64,000 nucleotides of DNA from Rhizobium sp. ZPR4 (GCF_040215725.1 NZ_CP157969.1:992001-1056000); one strand, 5' to 3'. Positions 1 to 9,385 are shown, counted from the first letter of the stretch. The notes: generated by a model not told the origin, from the sequence alone. Numbers and translations: made by a program.

Positions 1-762
1 GGAGACGGCCGCAGCCATCTGACCGACTTCGTCTTTGCGCCCAATGCCGACGATCTGCTCATCGGTATTGCCGTCGGCGAGGGAAACCATGCGCGCCCGC
101 AGCCGTTCGATGGGGGTGGCAATGCCGCGAGTGGACGCGAGAACGGCGATCGCAATGGCCGCGGCAAAGAGAAGGCCAAGCGCGATCAGAGCATTTGTAA
201 TGGTGCTGCTCGCATGTTCCGCCAGCATGTTGCTCTTGTCATTGATGTTCTTATTGAACGTATCGAGCCACTGGCGAACCGAAACCACCTCGTCATTGAT
301 CATCGGATCCACCTGCTTCAAGAGCTTGGCGGCGGTGTCGTTGTCATCGACCAGACCGGCTTTTACGGCTTGATCCGTAAGGACGATGATATCATTGGCC
401 CTTGAGGCCAGCTTTTCCACGGCATCCGCTTCAGCGGGCATCAACTGTTTAACGTTCGCGAAACGCTGCAGAAGAATTTGCTTATTCTCCTCATAGTCCT
501 TCGAAAACGTCGCCATCTCCGGGTCCTTGGCTGTATATTGCAGGATCTGGTAGGCGTTGTAACTCATGGCGGTTATGCGCTGGCTGGCTCTCGACATTTC
601 CACCGCTGCCGCTTCATTTTTGGCAATGAAATTCGAGTAGGTGGCAACCGTGTCCCTATAGTGGTTCGATACGACAAGGACACCTGCGATCCCGATCAGA
701 CAGATCGGAATGATGATGGAGAGCACCTTCGTGCGGATCTTGGCGTTCTGAAAGAATGACAT
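1..762 (-). CDS. Methyl-accepting chemotaxis protein, N-terminal part (cut by window edge)
   Basis: Transmembrane chemoreceptor that would sense a ligand outside the cell and signal to CheA. I translated the open frame from the ATG at 762 to the window edge: 254 residues without a stop. It has a short cytoplasmic start (MSFFQNAKIRTKVL), a first membrane segment at about residues 14-32, a mostly helical periplasmic domain of about 150 residues, a second membrane segment at about 190-210, then a HAMP-like region (TPIERLRARMVSLADG) and its second helix. The C-terminal methylation and signalling domain lies outside the window, so the call rests on topology and HAMP. It is transcribed away from the rhamnosidase locus and shows no operon link to it. 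Confidence 0.85.
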   Translation of the reverse strand, partial: MSFFQNAKIRTKVLSIIIPICLIGIAGVLVVSNHYRDTVATYSNFIAKNEAAAVEMSRASQRITAMSYNAYQILQYTAKDPEMATFSKDYEENKQILLQRFANVKQLMPAEADAVEKLASRANDIIVLTDQAVKAGLVDDNDTAAKLLKQVDPMINDEVVSVRQWLDTFNKNINDKSNMLAEHASSTITNALIALGLLFAAAIAIAVLASTRGIATPIERLRARMVSLADGNTDEQIVGIGRKDEVGQMAAAVS

Positions 763-1302
763 GGCGGCTCGTTGATTTTTAGCGAGCTGGCGGCTGCCTA
801 CACCACGAAGATTGATATAGGTCGGCGATTGCCTGCTCTGAACGTCGGGAACATTGCAGGTAAGGAGCATCCTGCTCGTCGCATTCGGCGCTGCAATATT
901 AAAGAAGCCAGATATGTCTGAGAAAATAATTAACGATGACCAACATTAAATAATTTTATTGAAATAATTCATAGGCTTGAGCGGTAACTTCAAATTGTAT
1001 AATTCGAAATTATTTGCAAATCAGCAGTAGTTTCTTGACTGAAACGAAGTGCATCTGCTTGCAACATACAGTGCGGGAATAGCAAGCTTGCGTCGAGATG
1101 CAGTTCTTGATTGTCGTTATTGCGTGGAAGAGCGAACAAACTGCAACCGCCTCCTACATTAGCGCATGCTATAGCCTTTTAACTGGGTCGTCTTGGCGGC
1201 CATATCCCAGTCGGCGCATTTCTTGACCTTGGCGATGAGGTTGCCGTCACCACGGATTTACGGCCCGGCATCTCTTGAATCAAGATTAATCGTGGCTCGC
1301 TC
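763..1302. other. Intergenic region, mostly empty
   Basis: About 540 bases between the chemoreceptor start and the end of the ABC ATPase gene. The stretch from about 900 to 1060 is markedly AT-rich and is the likely promoter region of the chemoreceptor. Apart from a possible short gene remnant at 1159-1260 I see no coding region or RNA gene. Confidence 0.5.
1159..1260 (-). pseudogene. Possible remnant of a gene 3' end
   Basis: On the minus strand a stop-to-stop frame reads IRGDGNLIAKVKKCADWD and continues for 13 more residues to TAA at 1159-1161. The peptide looks like the natural end of a longer protein (lysine-rich, Cys and Trp present), but a stop codon sits directly before it and no start or family match is visible. 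It may be the decayed tail of a gene once belonging to the ABC operon, or chance. Confidence 0.2.
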
Positions 1303-2283
1303 CTATGAGAATCTGTGCTCCTTGCCGGTCAACGGCGTGGCGAACAAAGTCTCGCCAATCTGGATCGGCCGATCGCCATCGGTGCGTGCGACAAGCGATA
1401 CCAATTCGGGGACATCCAGATGGACGACCGTGTCGGCCCCGAGCCGTTCGATATGGCGCACTTGCCCTTGCCATTTTCCTTCCGCCGCGGAAAGTGCGAT
1501 ATGTTCCGGCCGGATTCCGTAGGTCCCGCACCCCTCCCTGGCAGCGATTTCGCCTTCAAACAGGTTCATCTTCGGCGATCCGATGAAGCCTGCGACGAAA
1601 GGTGTGGCCGGGTTATGATAAAGGTCCATCGGCGTTCCGATCTGTTCGATCCGGCCACCGTTGAGCACGACGATCTTGTCTGCCATAGTCATGGCCTCGA
1701 CCTGATCATGGGTGACATAGATCATCGTTGCTCCGAGTTTGGCATGGAGTTCGGTCAGTTCCATCCGCATCTGCGACCGCAAGGATGCGTCGAGATTGGA
1801 GAGGGGTTCGTCAAACAGGAAGACCTTTGGATTGCGAATGATTGCCCGGCCGATCGCGACCCGTTGCCGTTGACCGCCGGAGAGCGCCTTCGGCTTTCGA
1901 TCCAGCAGATGCGAGAGCTGGAGAATATCGGCCGTCTGCCGAACCTTTTCCTCAATCTCAGCCCTGGGGCGCTTGGCGAGCGAAAGACCGAAGCCGATGT
2001 TTTCGCTGACGGTCAGATGCGGATAGAGCGCGTAGGACTGAAACACCATCGCGATGCCGCGTTCCGAAGGCTCGGCGTCCGTCACATCCTTGCCGTCGAT
2101 GGAGATCCGGCCCGAGGTCGAGGTTTCCAATCCCGCGATCATGCGCAGAAGAGTGGACTTTCCACAGCCGGACGGGCCGACGAAGACGCAGAATTCGCCT
2201 CCTTCGACGGTCAGATCGACACCGTTCATCACGGTCAAACTGCCGAAGTCCTTGCGGATATTTTGAAGAACGACACTTGCCAT
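1303..2283 (-). CDS. CUT1 sugar ABC transporter, ATP-binding protein (MalK/UgpC type)
   Basis: Cytoplasmic ATPase that powers uptake of a carbohydrate through the two permeases encoded upstream. Walker A is GPSGCGKST at residues 36-44, Q-loop near 82, signature LSGGQRQ at about 134-140, Walker B VFLFDEP at about 154-160, and the switch His in [13 protein letters not shown]-terminal TOBE-like domain follows from about residue 235. At 326 residues it is shorter than most MalK/UgpC proteins (350-370), the shortening being in the C-terminal domain. It is the last gene of the rhamnosidase operon, 3 bases behind the permease gene. The substrate is inferred from the operon, probably a rhamnoside or its released sugar. 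Confidence 0.93.
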   Translation of the reverse strand: MASVVLQNIRKDFGSLTVMNGVDLTVEGGEFCVFVGPSGCGKSTLLRMIAGLETSTSGRISIDGKDVTDAEPSERGIAMVFQSYALYPHLTVSENIGFGLSLAKRPRAEIEEKVRQTADILQLSHLLDRKPKALSGGQRQRVAIGRAIIRNPKVFLFDEPLSNLDASLRSQMRMELTELHAKLGATMIYVTHDQVEAMTMADKIVVLNGGRIEQIGTPMDLYHNPATPFVAGFIGSPKMNLFEGEIAAREGCGTYGIRPEHIALSAAEGKWQGQVRHIERLGADTVVHLDVPELVSLVARTDGDRPIQIGETLFATPLTGKEHRFS

Positions 2284-2286
2284 GGT

Positions 2287-3111
2287 TCATCCTTTCACTG
2301 CGCCGGCCGTCATGCCTGCTACGATCTGCCTGTTGAAGAACACGAAGACGATGAGCGGCGGGATCGTCACCAATAGAATATTCATGAAAAGAAGATTGTA
2401 CTGCGTTTGAAACTGTCCCTGAAAATTGTAGAGCGTCAGCTGTACCGTTACGTTTTCTCTGCCAGGCAGGTAGTAGAGAGGGTTCGTGAAGTCGTTGAAG
2501 ATGGCGATCGACTGCACAACGATGATGGTCACGGTCACGGGCTTCAGCAGTGGCAGCACGACGCGAAAGAAGATCTGCAACGGCTTTGCTCCATCGATGA
2601 TCGCCGCCTCATCGAGATCGCGTGGGATTGTGGCGATGAAGCTACGGAACATGAGGACGGTAAAGGCAAGACCATAGGCAACCTGAATCAGTATCATTCC
2701 CGATATGGACTTGAAGAGGCCGATCGACTGCAGGACCCAGATGGTTGGCACAACGGCAGGCGGAATCATGAGGCCGGCGAGAACACAACCGTAGATAATT
2801 CTATTCCAGCCGGATGGGCGACGCTGCAGGATGTAGCCGACCATGGCACCGAGCAGAACGAGAAGCGAAACGGCAGCAACAGTGATAACGGTCGAATTGA
2901 AATATGCTAGTAGAAGCATATAATTACGCGTTTGAATAACCTCGATGAAATTCTGCAGCAGGTGCCATTCCTGAGGCAGGGTAAAAGTCAATGATGCAGC
3001 ATCCTGCTTTGTCTTGGCAGCGGTTATGAAGATGAACAGGAAGGGCAAGACGAATATCAAGCCACAGGCAACCAGGGATGCAATGCCGGTATAAAGCTGA
3101 CGGCGTGTCAA
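2287..3111 (-). CDS. CUT1 sugar ABC transporter, permease (MalG type)
   Basis: Inner-membrane permease of 274 residues with about six membrane helices. The EAA loop that contacts the ATPase is visible as DEAAIIDGAKPLQIFFRVVLP in the second half. The start is a TTG at 3111 overlapping the stop of the previous permease gene (TTGA). A strong GGGAGGTGG Shine-Dalgarno four bases before it supports this unusual start, and the overlap suggests translational coupling. The partners are the permease at 3108-3971, the ATPase at 1303-2283 and the binding protein at 4028-5305. Substrate specificity cannot be read from the permease. Confidence 0.92.
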   Translation of the reverse strand: MTRRQLYTGIASLVACGLIFVLPFLFIFITAAKTKQDAASLTFTLPQEWHLLQNFIEVIQTRNYMLLLAYFNSTVITVAAVSLLVLLGAMVGYILQRRPSGWNRIIYGCVLAGLMIPPAVVPTIWVLQSIGLFKSISGMILIQVAYGLAFTVLMFRSFIATIPRDLDEAAIIDGAKPLQIFFRVVLPLLKPVTVTIIVVQSIAIFNDFTNPLYYLPGRENVTVQLTLYNFQGQFQTQYNLLFMNILLVTIPPLIVFVFFNRQIVAGMTAGAVKG

Positions 3112-3971
3112 AGGTCCACCTCCCTACGGTTAAACCAGGCTGTTATCGGTAGAATGATCGCGCCGATGAGGATGAACAGGATGACATTCCCGGCCGTCGA
3201 CAGGCCATAAAATCCAGCCTGATACTGCTTGTAGATAACGCTTGCCAGCACATCCGAGGAGAAGCCGGGCCCACCGCGCGTCATTGCCCAGATCAGGTCG
3301 AAGCTGCGCAGTCCACCGATCAGCGACAGGGTTACGACGGTAATCGTTGCCGGTTTCACCAGCGGAACGGTGACGCGGAAAAACATCTGGCGACGTGTCG
3401 CACCGTCGATCCTGGCGGCTTCGTAATAATCGGGGCTGATCGAGGCGAGACCGGCGATGTAGATGACGGTCGCCAGGCCGATGCCCTTCCAGAGATCGAC
3501 GAAGACAATCGAATAGAGCGCCAGGGCCGGGTCCGTCAGCCAGCCGGGTCCGTGAATGCCTATGGCGGCAAGCGTGACGTTGATCAGGCCGCGGGTCGGA
3601 TGCATCAATACGGAAAACGTGATGCCGACGCCGATCGTCGATACGAGAACCGGAAAGAAGATCACAGTGCGCAGCAAGCCCTGCGCCCAGATGCCCGAGG
3701 TCAAAAGGACTGCCAGCAGCAGACCCAGGATCGTCTTTGTGGCGGAGGTCATCACCGCATAGATGATCGTGTTGACCAGGCCCTGGATCAAAAATGGTTC
3801 CCGGAAGAACTGGCGATAATTGTCCAGGCCGATGAACTGGGTGGTAAAGAGATCCCAGCGTGTCAGGCTGAACCAGAAGGAAGCGGCAGTCGGCACCAGA
3901 AAGAGAACCGTGAATATCACGGCCGCCGGTAGGACGAACCAGTAGGGATAAGGTGATTTGCGTGTGGCCAT
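3108..3971 (-). CDS. CUT1 sugar ABC transporter, permease (MalF type)
   Basis: Inner-membrane permease with six predicted helices and the EAA loop EAARIDGATRRQMFFRVTVP. The longest frame begins at 3992, but the ATG at 3971 (MATRKSPYPYW) is preferred because it carries an AAGG ribosome site at the right distance and begins just before the first hydrophobic helix, giving 287 residues. It lies 56 bases behind the binding-protein gene, with a GC-rich stem-loop in the gap, and overlaps the next permease by four bases. Confidence 0.92.
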   Translation of the reverse strand: MATRKSPYPYWFVLPAAVIFTVLFLVPTAASFWFSLTRWDLFTTQFIGLDNYRQFFREPFLIQGLVNTIIYAVMTSATKTILGLLLAVLLTSGIWAQGLLRTVIFFPVLVSTIGVGITFSVLMHPTRGLINVTLAAIGIHGPGWLTDPALALYSIVFVDLWKGIGLATVIYIAGLASISPDYYEAARIDGATRRQMFFRVTVPLVKPATITVVTLSLIGGLRSFDLIWAMTRGGPGFSSDVLASVIYKQYQAGFYGLSTAGNVILFILIGAIILPITAWFNRREVDL

Positions 3972-3985
3972 GGAGCTACCTTGCG

Positions 3986-4014
3986 CCCCCACCCGGACCG
4001 GTGCCGGGCGGGGG
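3986..4014 (-). promoter_or_regulatory. Intercistronic stem-loop between binding-protein and permease genes
   Basis: Arms of 11 bases at 3986-3996 and 4004-4014 pair with one mismatch around a 7-base loop. There is no T-run. The hairpin starts 14 bases after the stop codon of the binding-protein gene. Such structures often protect the upstream message or reduce read-through, so more binding protein than permease is made. That role is inferred. Confidence 0.55.
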
Positions 4015-4027
4015 ATCGGCTGGGAGG

Positions 4028-5305
4028 TTACCAGTTGGGCAGTCCAAGTTGTTTGGCCTGCTTTTCGACATCCTGATCATAGAGAGCCGCGGCGTCCTTG
4101 GCGGAGCGAATTCCGGTCCCGACCTCGACGGTGATCTGCTCGAGGGCCGGCCCCTTGATCGGCGACAAAAACTCCAATGCCGGAGTTGCGTGTCCTTCTG
4201 TCTCGAAATACGGCAGCATGTCGGAGACGACGGGCGGAATGTCTTTCGGCAGCTCGCATCCCCTAACGAGATAGGGACCTGAAGGAACGGCCTTGGCCAT
4301 CAGCTCGCAGGCTTCCTTGGAACCGACCCAGTCGACGAATTTCTTGGCCTCCTCGACATGCTGCGATTTCGCGGAGACATAGAGTGCGGCGGGCATCCAG
4401 ACAGTGAGGCCATTCTTGGCAGCATCTGTTCCAGGAAGCGCAAAGAAGCCGAGATCTTTCAGATTGTCTGGAAAATTCTGCTGTATGTTTCCGATACCGA
4501 AAGTGAGATTTGGATAGTGCGCGGCTTCGCCCGTGGCGACCATGCGCATGCCGTCGTCGAAGGTTGCTGCGCCGAAATCGGCATTGAAAAATCCGCCTTT
4601 GGCGACCTCTTCGAGATGCTCGAACCCTCGCAAGGCGGCCGGCGTATCGGCGTATTTCTGCTTGTTGGCAGTGTAGTTGGCGGCAAAATCCGGGATTTCC
4701 GCCTGGACATTGTGGAAATCGGCGAGCACGAAAAGCTGTGAGGTCCAGGTCGTGCCGTAGGTCTGTGCGATCGCCACCTTGCCTGCCGCCTTGATCTTCT
4801 GATTGTTGGCCATGAATTCCGCCCAGGTCTTGGGCGGCGTAAGGCCGAGTTCGGCATAGATCTTGCGATTATAGAAGATGCCGCCACCCATGGCCGGACC
4901 GAATGGGATGCCGCGAACGTGGCCGTCCGGGCTTGTGACCACTTTTTTGAAACTGTCGAGAATTCCGGCTTCGGAGGCAAGATCGTTCAGATCCGCCATT
5001 GTTCGTTCCGGCTTCAAGGCCTGGAACAGTGAACCGCTATTGTATTGAAAAATATCGGCCATTTCGCCGGTCGCAAGACGAGTCTTGATGATGTTGTCAC
5101 CTTCCGATCCGCCGGCACGCTGTTCGACATCGAAGCTCACATCCGGATGCTTTTCCGTATAGGCCTTGGAAACGGCGTCGAACGAGGCGATGGATTCGGG
5201 ATTGGTGTCAATCAGGACGCTGAGCGTCACGTCGGCATGCGCGACGCCCGCCGCCAGCGACACCGAGATTGCGGCGAGGACGCACTTCATCATTCTCATA
5301 GTCAT
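4028..5305 (-). CDS. Sugar ABC transporter substrate-binding protein
   Basis: Periplasmic family 1 extracellular solute-binding protein that delivers a carbohydrate to the permeases encoded next. The chosen start at 5305 gives MTMRMMKCVLAAISVSLAAG and a signal peptide ending at about AHA-DVT. It is preceded by AGGAGGAGG five bases away. The longer frame to 5548 runs into the rhamnosidase gene and is not used. The 425-residue length is typical, and the body has the family pattern (early QRAGGSEGDNIIKTRLATGE, later AHYPNLTFGIGNI). It lies between the rhamnosidase and the permeases, so a rhamnose-containing glycoside or its product is the likely ligand. Confidence 0.9.
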   Translation of the reverse strand: MTMRMMKCVLAAISVSLAAGVAHADVTLSVLIDTNPESIASFDAVSKAYTEKHPDVSFDVEQRAGGSEGDNIIKTRLATGEMADIFQYNSGSLFQALKPERTMADLNDLASEAGILDSFKKVVTSPDGHVRGIPFGPAMGGGIFYNRKIYAELGLTPPKTWAEFMANNQKIKAAGKVAIAQTYGTTWTSQLFVLADFHNVQAEIPDFAANYTANKQKYADTPAALRGFEHLEEVAKGGFFNADFGAATFDDGMRMVATGEAAHYPNLTFGIGNIQQNFPDNLKDLGFFALPGTDAAKNGLTVWMPAALYVSAKSQHVEEAKKFVDWVGSKEACELMAKAVPSGPYLVRGCELPKDIPPVVSDMLPYFETEGHATPALEFLSPIKGPALEQITVEVGTGIRSAKDAAALYDQDVEKQAKQLGLPNW

Positions 5306-5373
5306 TTCCTCCTCCTGAAGACCGGAATGAATTGAGCTGCCTGCTTGCGGGTAAGGTGCCGCAAGCTGTCGTA

Positions 5374-7707
5374 TCAGATGGCAAAGGTGATCGTGTGTTC
5401 CCCCTTGGTCAGTTTGAGTTCTCCGCCTGGTTCGATCCCGGCGCCATCCACGTTTAGCGATCTTCGATTCTGTCCCGCTTCCAGGCGGGCCGTTATGCCT
5501 TCCGGCAGCAACAGACGGCATGTGACGGTTTCTCCCTTCACCGTCCATCCAGTCTCGATGCGTCCGAACCGCGTGTCATGCCAGGCTGAGACCGGCGATA
5601 GTGCCGGCAGGATGGTGGGGTCGAATGAGATTTCTTCGAAGCCCGGCGCGTCCTCCAACGGTTTGATCCCGGCGACGTCTTCAAAAAGCCATTGGCATAC
5701 GGCTCCATAGGCGTAGTGATTGTAGCTGTTCATGTCAGGATCGTAGATCGTGCCGTCCTCGGCAAGCGCGTCCCATCGCTCCCATATCGATGTCGCGCCG
5801 TGGTCCACCTGGTATAGCCAGCCTGGCACCTTGCGATTGAGGAACATCTTTTCGGCAAGATCATGCATGCCGAGCCGCGTGAGAGCCGGAAGCAGTGCGG
5901 GGGTTCCTATGAAGCCCGTGCCGATGACGCCGTCGGTTTCTTCCGAGACGCGCCGGAAATAGGCGCGGGCAGCCTCTTCATGCTCCGGTGGAACAAGGCC
6001 ATATAGGAAGGCCAGCGCCCATGATGTCTGATCATTGTGTGCGATACGACCGGACGGCGTAAAGAACTCGGTCTTGAAGGCATTCCGGATCTCCTCTCTC
6101 CGGATCTCCAGACGTTCAGCCTCCTGATCTTCGCCGAGAATGCGGGCGATCTTTGCTGCCAACTGGGTAGAAATGAAATGATAAAGGGTCGCCGCGCAAT
6201 CATCGGCCACTGTCGGGCGCGGCTTGCGATTGTCGCCAGCGGGCTGCAGCCAGTCGCCGAAAGTAAAGCCGTGCGCTCCCCACACGGCCGGCGGCCGGAT
6301 AATCGGTCCGTTGGAAATGCCCCACAAATAATCGAGCCAGCGCCGCATGGCCGGAAAGCATTCTCTGAGCACGGCGGAATCGCCATAGTGAAGGTAGAGC
6401 TGCCAAGGGATGATGACGATGGCGTCCCCCCAGCCGGTCGAGCCCGCCCAGTCACCACGGCCGTCGATCGGATGAAGCCGTGTCGGGTCCGGCGAAAAAT
6501 GCGAAACCGCCCCATCGGCGCGTTGGTCATGCATGACATCGCGGAGGAATTTCATAAGGAAGGATTGGCTGTCCGCCAGCCAGCAGGCTGTTCCTGCGAA
6601 AACCTGGGCGTCGCCGGTCCAACCCAATCGTTCATCGCGCTGCGGGCAGTCCGTCGGCACCTCGATGAAGTTGGAGCGCTGCGACCAGATGGTGTTTTCG
6701 ACCAGACGATTGACTGCCTCGACGCCGCAGTTGAAACCGCCGGCGGCCACGGGAACGGACGATATCGGGACCATGGCAATGCTGACCAGTTCCGCCTGGC
6801 CGGTGATGCTGACGCGCGCATAGCGGAAGCCCATGAAGGTGAAGAGCGGCGCGTAGACCTCTTCGCCTTCTCCGGCGAGCGTATAGATCAACTCGGCGCG
6901 TGCGCTGCGATAGTTGCGATTGTCGAAAAATCGCCCAGGGCCGAGCACTTCCGAATGTTCGATGCAAAGCTTGGCACCTTTCTCGCCTTTCACACGGATG
7001 CGGATATAGGCGCCGGCATTCTGGCCGAAATCATAGACGTTGCTGCCGCCGTCCTCGATCCAGCTGTCGATCGGTGTATGCTCGGGGAGTTCCTTGACGG
7101 CGCCCGTCTCGTGCGGAACGAGCAATCCCTTGTCGAAGGCCAAAAGTTCGACGCCATGGCTGTCGTGCGGCGCGATGCGAGCGTCGTAATCCTCTCCATA
7201 GTAAATGCCGTTGCGGGCGACCGGCGTGAAGCCGCTCTTCCAGCTGTCGTCGGTCTTCAAGAGCAGCCGGCCGTCGCCATTCAGCTCCGCAATCGCCGCC
7301 ACCCGTTCGCCCCAGCAATTGAAGACCGGGTTAGGCGCCCACATCAGCTGGCTGCGGTACCATCCGTCCCCGAGCCAGATCTCGATGCGGTTCTCGCCAA
7401 TGCGCAGATGTTCAGTAATGTCGTAGGTCTGGTATGCGATCCGATCATCATAACAGGTCCAGCCCGGCGTAAGCAGATCGTCGCCCACACGTCTGCCGTT
7501 GATGAAGGCGCGATAGAGCCCCAGCGCAGAAATACGCAGCGTCGCTTCGGTTGGCAGTTTTTCCAGCGTGAATTGCCGGGAGACGAATGTCCCTGCGGTT
7601 CCCTGGCCGGCATCGCAGGCGGGCGCGATCATCGATGCAGCAAATTGGAATGCGGAATCGACACGGGTCTTGGCCACGGCGGCGCCGTGGTCTGAGCGAA
7701 TTGTCAT
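5374..7707 (-). CDS. Alpha-L-rhamnosidase, glycoside hydrolase family 78
   Basis: Hydrolyses terminal alpha-L-rhamnose from glycosides. The 777-residue protein has N-terminal beta-sandwich domains (ALGLYRAFINGRRVGDDLLTPGW at about 60-85, the Bac_rhamnosid_N pattern) followed by the (alpha/alpha)6 barrel. The acidic cluster of the family is present at about residues 350-365 (TDCPQRDERLGWTGD, containing the general-acid Glu), and the general base lies in SIWERWD at about 640. No signal peptide is visible, so it probably acts in the cytoplasm on imported rhamnosides. It is first in an operon with a CUT1 importer and is divergent from a LacI regulator 137 bases away. Start ATG at 7707 with AGGAGG close before it. 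Confidence 0.93.
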   Translation of the reverse strand: MTIRSDHGAAVAKTRVDSAFQFAASMIAPACDAGQGTAGTFVSRQFTLEKLPTEATLRISALGLYRAFINGRRVGDDLLTPGWTCYDDRIAYQTYDITEHLRIGENRIEIWLGDGWYRSQLMWAPNPVFNCWGERVAAIAELNGDGRLLLKTDDSWKSGFTPVARNGIYYGEDYDARIAPHDSHGVELLAFDKGLLVPHETGAVKELPEHTPIDSWIEDGGSNVYDFGQNAGAYIRIRVKGEKGAKLCIEHSEVLGPGRFFDNRNYRSARAELIYTLAGEGEEVYAPLFTFMGFRYARVSITGQAELVSIAMVPISSVPVAAGGFNCGVEAVNRLVENTIWSQRSNFIEVPTDCPQRDERLGWTGDAQVFAGTACWLADSQSFLMKFLRDVMHDQRADGAVSHFSPDPTRLHPIDGRGDWAGSTGWGDAIVIIPWQLYLHYGDSAVLRECFPAMRRWLDYLWGISNGPIIRPPAVWGAHGFTFGDWLQPAGDNRKPRPTVADDCAATLYHFISTQLAAKIARILGEDQEAERLEIRREEIRNAFKTEFFTPSGRIAHNDQTSWALAFLYGLVPPEHEEAARAYFRRVSEETDGVIGTGFIGTPALLPALTRLGMHDLAEKMFLNRKVPGWLYQVDHGATSIWERWDALAEDGTIYDPDMNSYNHYAYGAVCQWLFEDVAGIKPLEDAPGFEEISFDPTILPALSPVSAWHDTRFGRIETGWTVKGETVTCRLLLPEGITARLEAGQNRRSLNVDGAGIEPGGELKLTKGEHTITFAI

Positions 7708-7740
7708 TGCATGCCTCCTCAGCCGCCTGTCCTCCGGCGG

Positions 7741-7790
7741 GATACGATTTTGTGTATCGTTCTATGTATATCATTCTACACAATCGATTG
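7741..7790. promoter_or_regulatory. Candidate operator region between rhamnosidase operon and lacI-type gene
   Basis: The 137-base divergent region holds several symmetric elements: GATAC/GTATC at 7741-7745 and 7754-7758, TGTGTA/TACACA at 7751-7756 and 7777-7782, and a perfect 10-base palindrome CAATCGATTG at 7781-7790. The last, with a central CG, has the form of a LacI-family operator. Binding by the neighbouring regulator is inferred. Confidence 0.4.
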
Positions 7791-7844
7791 CGGCGCAAGA
7801 GTTTTGTGCCTATAATTTGGCGAGATCGGGGATTGAGACGCTTT

Positions 7845-8867
7845 ATGATGAAAAATCAGACTGTTAACGCGGCGCAGGAGAGGGTGACCATCCGGCATGT
7901 GGCAGAAGATGCGGGCGTATCCGTAGCGGCGGTATCGAAAGTCCTGCGCAATGCTTATGGCGTCAGCGGCAGCCTGAGAGGCAAGGTGGAAGCCTCGATC
8001 GAAAAACTCAATTACCGTCCATCGGTTGCCGCGCGTGCGATGCGTGGACGGACGCAGACGGTTGGTGTTCTGGTGATCGAGCTGTCGAATCCGTTCCTTC
8101 CGGGCGTCATTGAAGAGGCCAATGCCGCGCTGTCGGAAAATGGCTTCAAGGCATTGATCGGCATTGGGCGCTCGGCAAGCTCGATCGAAGCGTCAATGAT
8201 CGAATCGATGATCGACAACCGGATGGATGGCGTCGTCATCATTGCCCCGCGCATATCCGGCAAGGTTCTCGAGCGCTATGCGCGGCAGATTCCGATCGTC
8301 GTCATCGCGCATCATGAGCCGCAGGCCGAGACCTATGATACCGTCAATTCGGACGACAGGCGGGGTGGATATCTGGCTGTCGAGGCGGCCCTGCGCGCCG
8401 GCTATCGGGATATCGCCATGCTGAGCTATGATCTCCTGGATTCGCCGGCGACCATCGTCGCGCTGCAGCGCGAGGAGGGCTACCTCGACGCCATGAAGCA
8501 GGCCGGGCTCAAGGGACGCATCATCCGGCTGCCGCCGGTCGCCGTCGACCGCGAGCGGGCGATCCGGAATTTTCTCGATTCAAAGGACCGTCCGCGCGCA
8601 GTCTTCGTATGGTCCGATCTCGATGCCGTGCCCTTGATCAATGCCGCGCGGACAAGCGCAATTCGGGTGCCTGAAGATCTTGCCATCATCGGCTACGACA
8701 ATTCTCCGATGGCCGCCATACCGCTTGTCGGTCTGACGAGCGTCGATCAAAATCAGATGCAACTCGGGCGGACGGCTGTGGAGGTTCTGCTCAGCAGGAT
8801 TGATGGCCGGCGTGACGCCAGGCATCTGTTGATCGAACCCCACGTGGAATTGCGCGGCAGCACCTGA
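7845..8867 (+). CDS. LacI-family transcriptional regulator of the rhamnosidase locus
   Basis: Repressor-type regulator of 340 residues: N-terminal helix-turn-helix (TIRHVAEDAGVSVAAVSKVL, about 16-35), hinge helix (NYRPSVAARAMRG), then a periplasmic-binding-like sensor domain (TVGVLVIELSNPFLPG onward). The longest frame begins at 7587 inside the rhamnosidase gene. The ATG pair at 7845/7848 is preferred because the HTH follows about 15 residues later, as is usual. It is divergent from the rhamnosidase operon and most likely controls it in response to a sugar from rhamnoside breakdown; the effector is unknown. Confidence 0.9.
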   Translation: MMKNQTVNAAQERVTIRHVAEDAGVSVAAVSKVLRNAYGVSGSLRGKVEASIEKLNYRPSVAARAMRGRTQTVGVLVIELSNPFLPGVIEEANAALSENGFKALIGIGRSASSIEASMIESMIDNRMDGVVIIAPRISGKVLERYARQIPIVVIAHHEPQAETYDTVNSDDRRGGYLAVEAALRAGYRDIAMLSYDLLDSPATIVALQREEGYLDAMKQAGLKGRIIRLPPVAVDRERAIRNFLDSKDRPRAVFVWSDLDAVPLINAARTSAIRVPEDLAIIGYDNSPMAAIPLVGLTSVDQNQMQLGRTAVEVLLSRIDGRRDARHLLIEPHVELRGST

Positions 8868-9056
8868 CACGTGATCCGGACGAAAAGGTGGAGAGGCAGG
8901 CTATGACCGCGTCCGGCTCTCCTGTTTCAGCACGGGCACAGCTGGATTTTCGTTCCAGCCGGATAGCCGGGTGATGTTTGCAAAGGCAGGCCGGGAACAT
9001 GCTGGTATCGGCAATTGAGCCGAAGATTTTCTCTTGAGCCCAATTGCCGGTTTGTC

Positions 9057-9074
9057 TGCCGGTCTTGGCCGGCA
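9057..9074. terminator. Stem-loop, probable former terminator of the Omp gene
   Basis: TGCCGG at 9057-9062 pairs with CCGGCA at 9069-9074. It lies 8 bases left of the target duplication of the inserted element. If the element is removed, the hairpin falls about 20 bases behind the stop codon of the Omp gene at 11618. A second inverted repeat (GGCAATTG / CAATTGCC, 9010-9017 and 9041-9048) lies on the LacI side. Confidence 0.45.
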
Positions 9075-9081
9075 CCGCTTA

Positions 9082-9089
9082 CTGTTCGT
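9082..9089. repeat. Target-site duplication, left copy (CTGTTCGT)
   Basis: Eight bases directly before the IS left end at 9090, identical to the eight bases directly behind the IS right end at 11606-11613. An 8-bp duplication is the size expected for IS1595-family insertion. Confidence 0.8.
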
Positions 9090-9166
9090 GGCCTTTATCA
9101 ACCAAAGACAGCCACGGCGGATTTGATATTGATGCCGCCGTCGTGGCTTCGGCGCATTTGCCGGCC
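9090..9166 (-). mobile_element. Truncated IS1595-family end (first copy)
   Basis: Bases 9090-9160 are identical to 10417-10487. One mismatch and five more matching bases follow, then similarity stops at about 9166. The piece holds the terminal inverted repeat and the last ~25 codons of the transposase gene (ending GINIKSAVAVFG). The perfect identity shows that the duplication is recent. Confidence 0.85.
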
Positions 9167-9385
9167 TGACCCCGGAACGATATCGAAGGACGAATGCCGA
9201 GTGGACCAATCACGTACCCGAGCCAAACATGTAAATTTTCTTCTATATCGTTTTTTCGGCTCCTTATTGTCATCCCGTGTTGCCTGCACTAATGATTATA
9301 GATCGGCAGATATCGGCGATCCCTCCGCTGCATTGCTCTTGGCCGGCAGCTTCTTGCGGACCGCAAACAACAGGAGAAGCTGATA
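9167..9385. other. Passenger DNA upstream of the LprI-like gene
   Basis: About 220 bases of DNA unrelated to the IS. It includes an AT-rich stretch at 9228-9260 that could serve as promoter for the gene downstream. No gene seen. Confidence 0.4.

Noticed and set aside
4028..5548. Long start of the rhamnoside binding protein at 5548
   Set aside because: It overlaps the rhamnosidase 3' end by 175 bases and lacks a signal peptide; the ATG at 5305 has a perfect ribosome site and signal peptide.
6037..7695. Long plus-strand frame (552 codons) opposite the rhamnosidase gene
   Set aside because: Antisense frame produced by high GC at third positions; no family pattern, while the minus-strand frame has full GH78 motifs.
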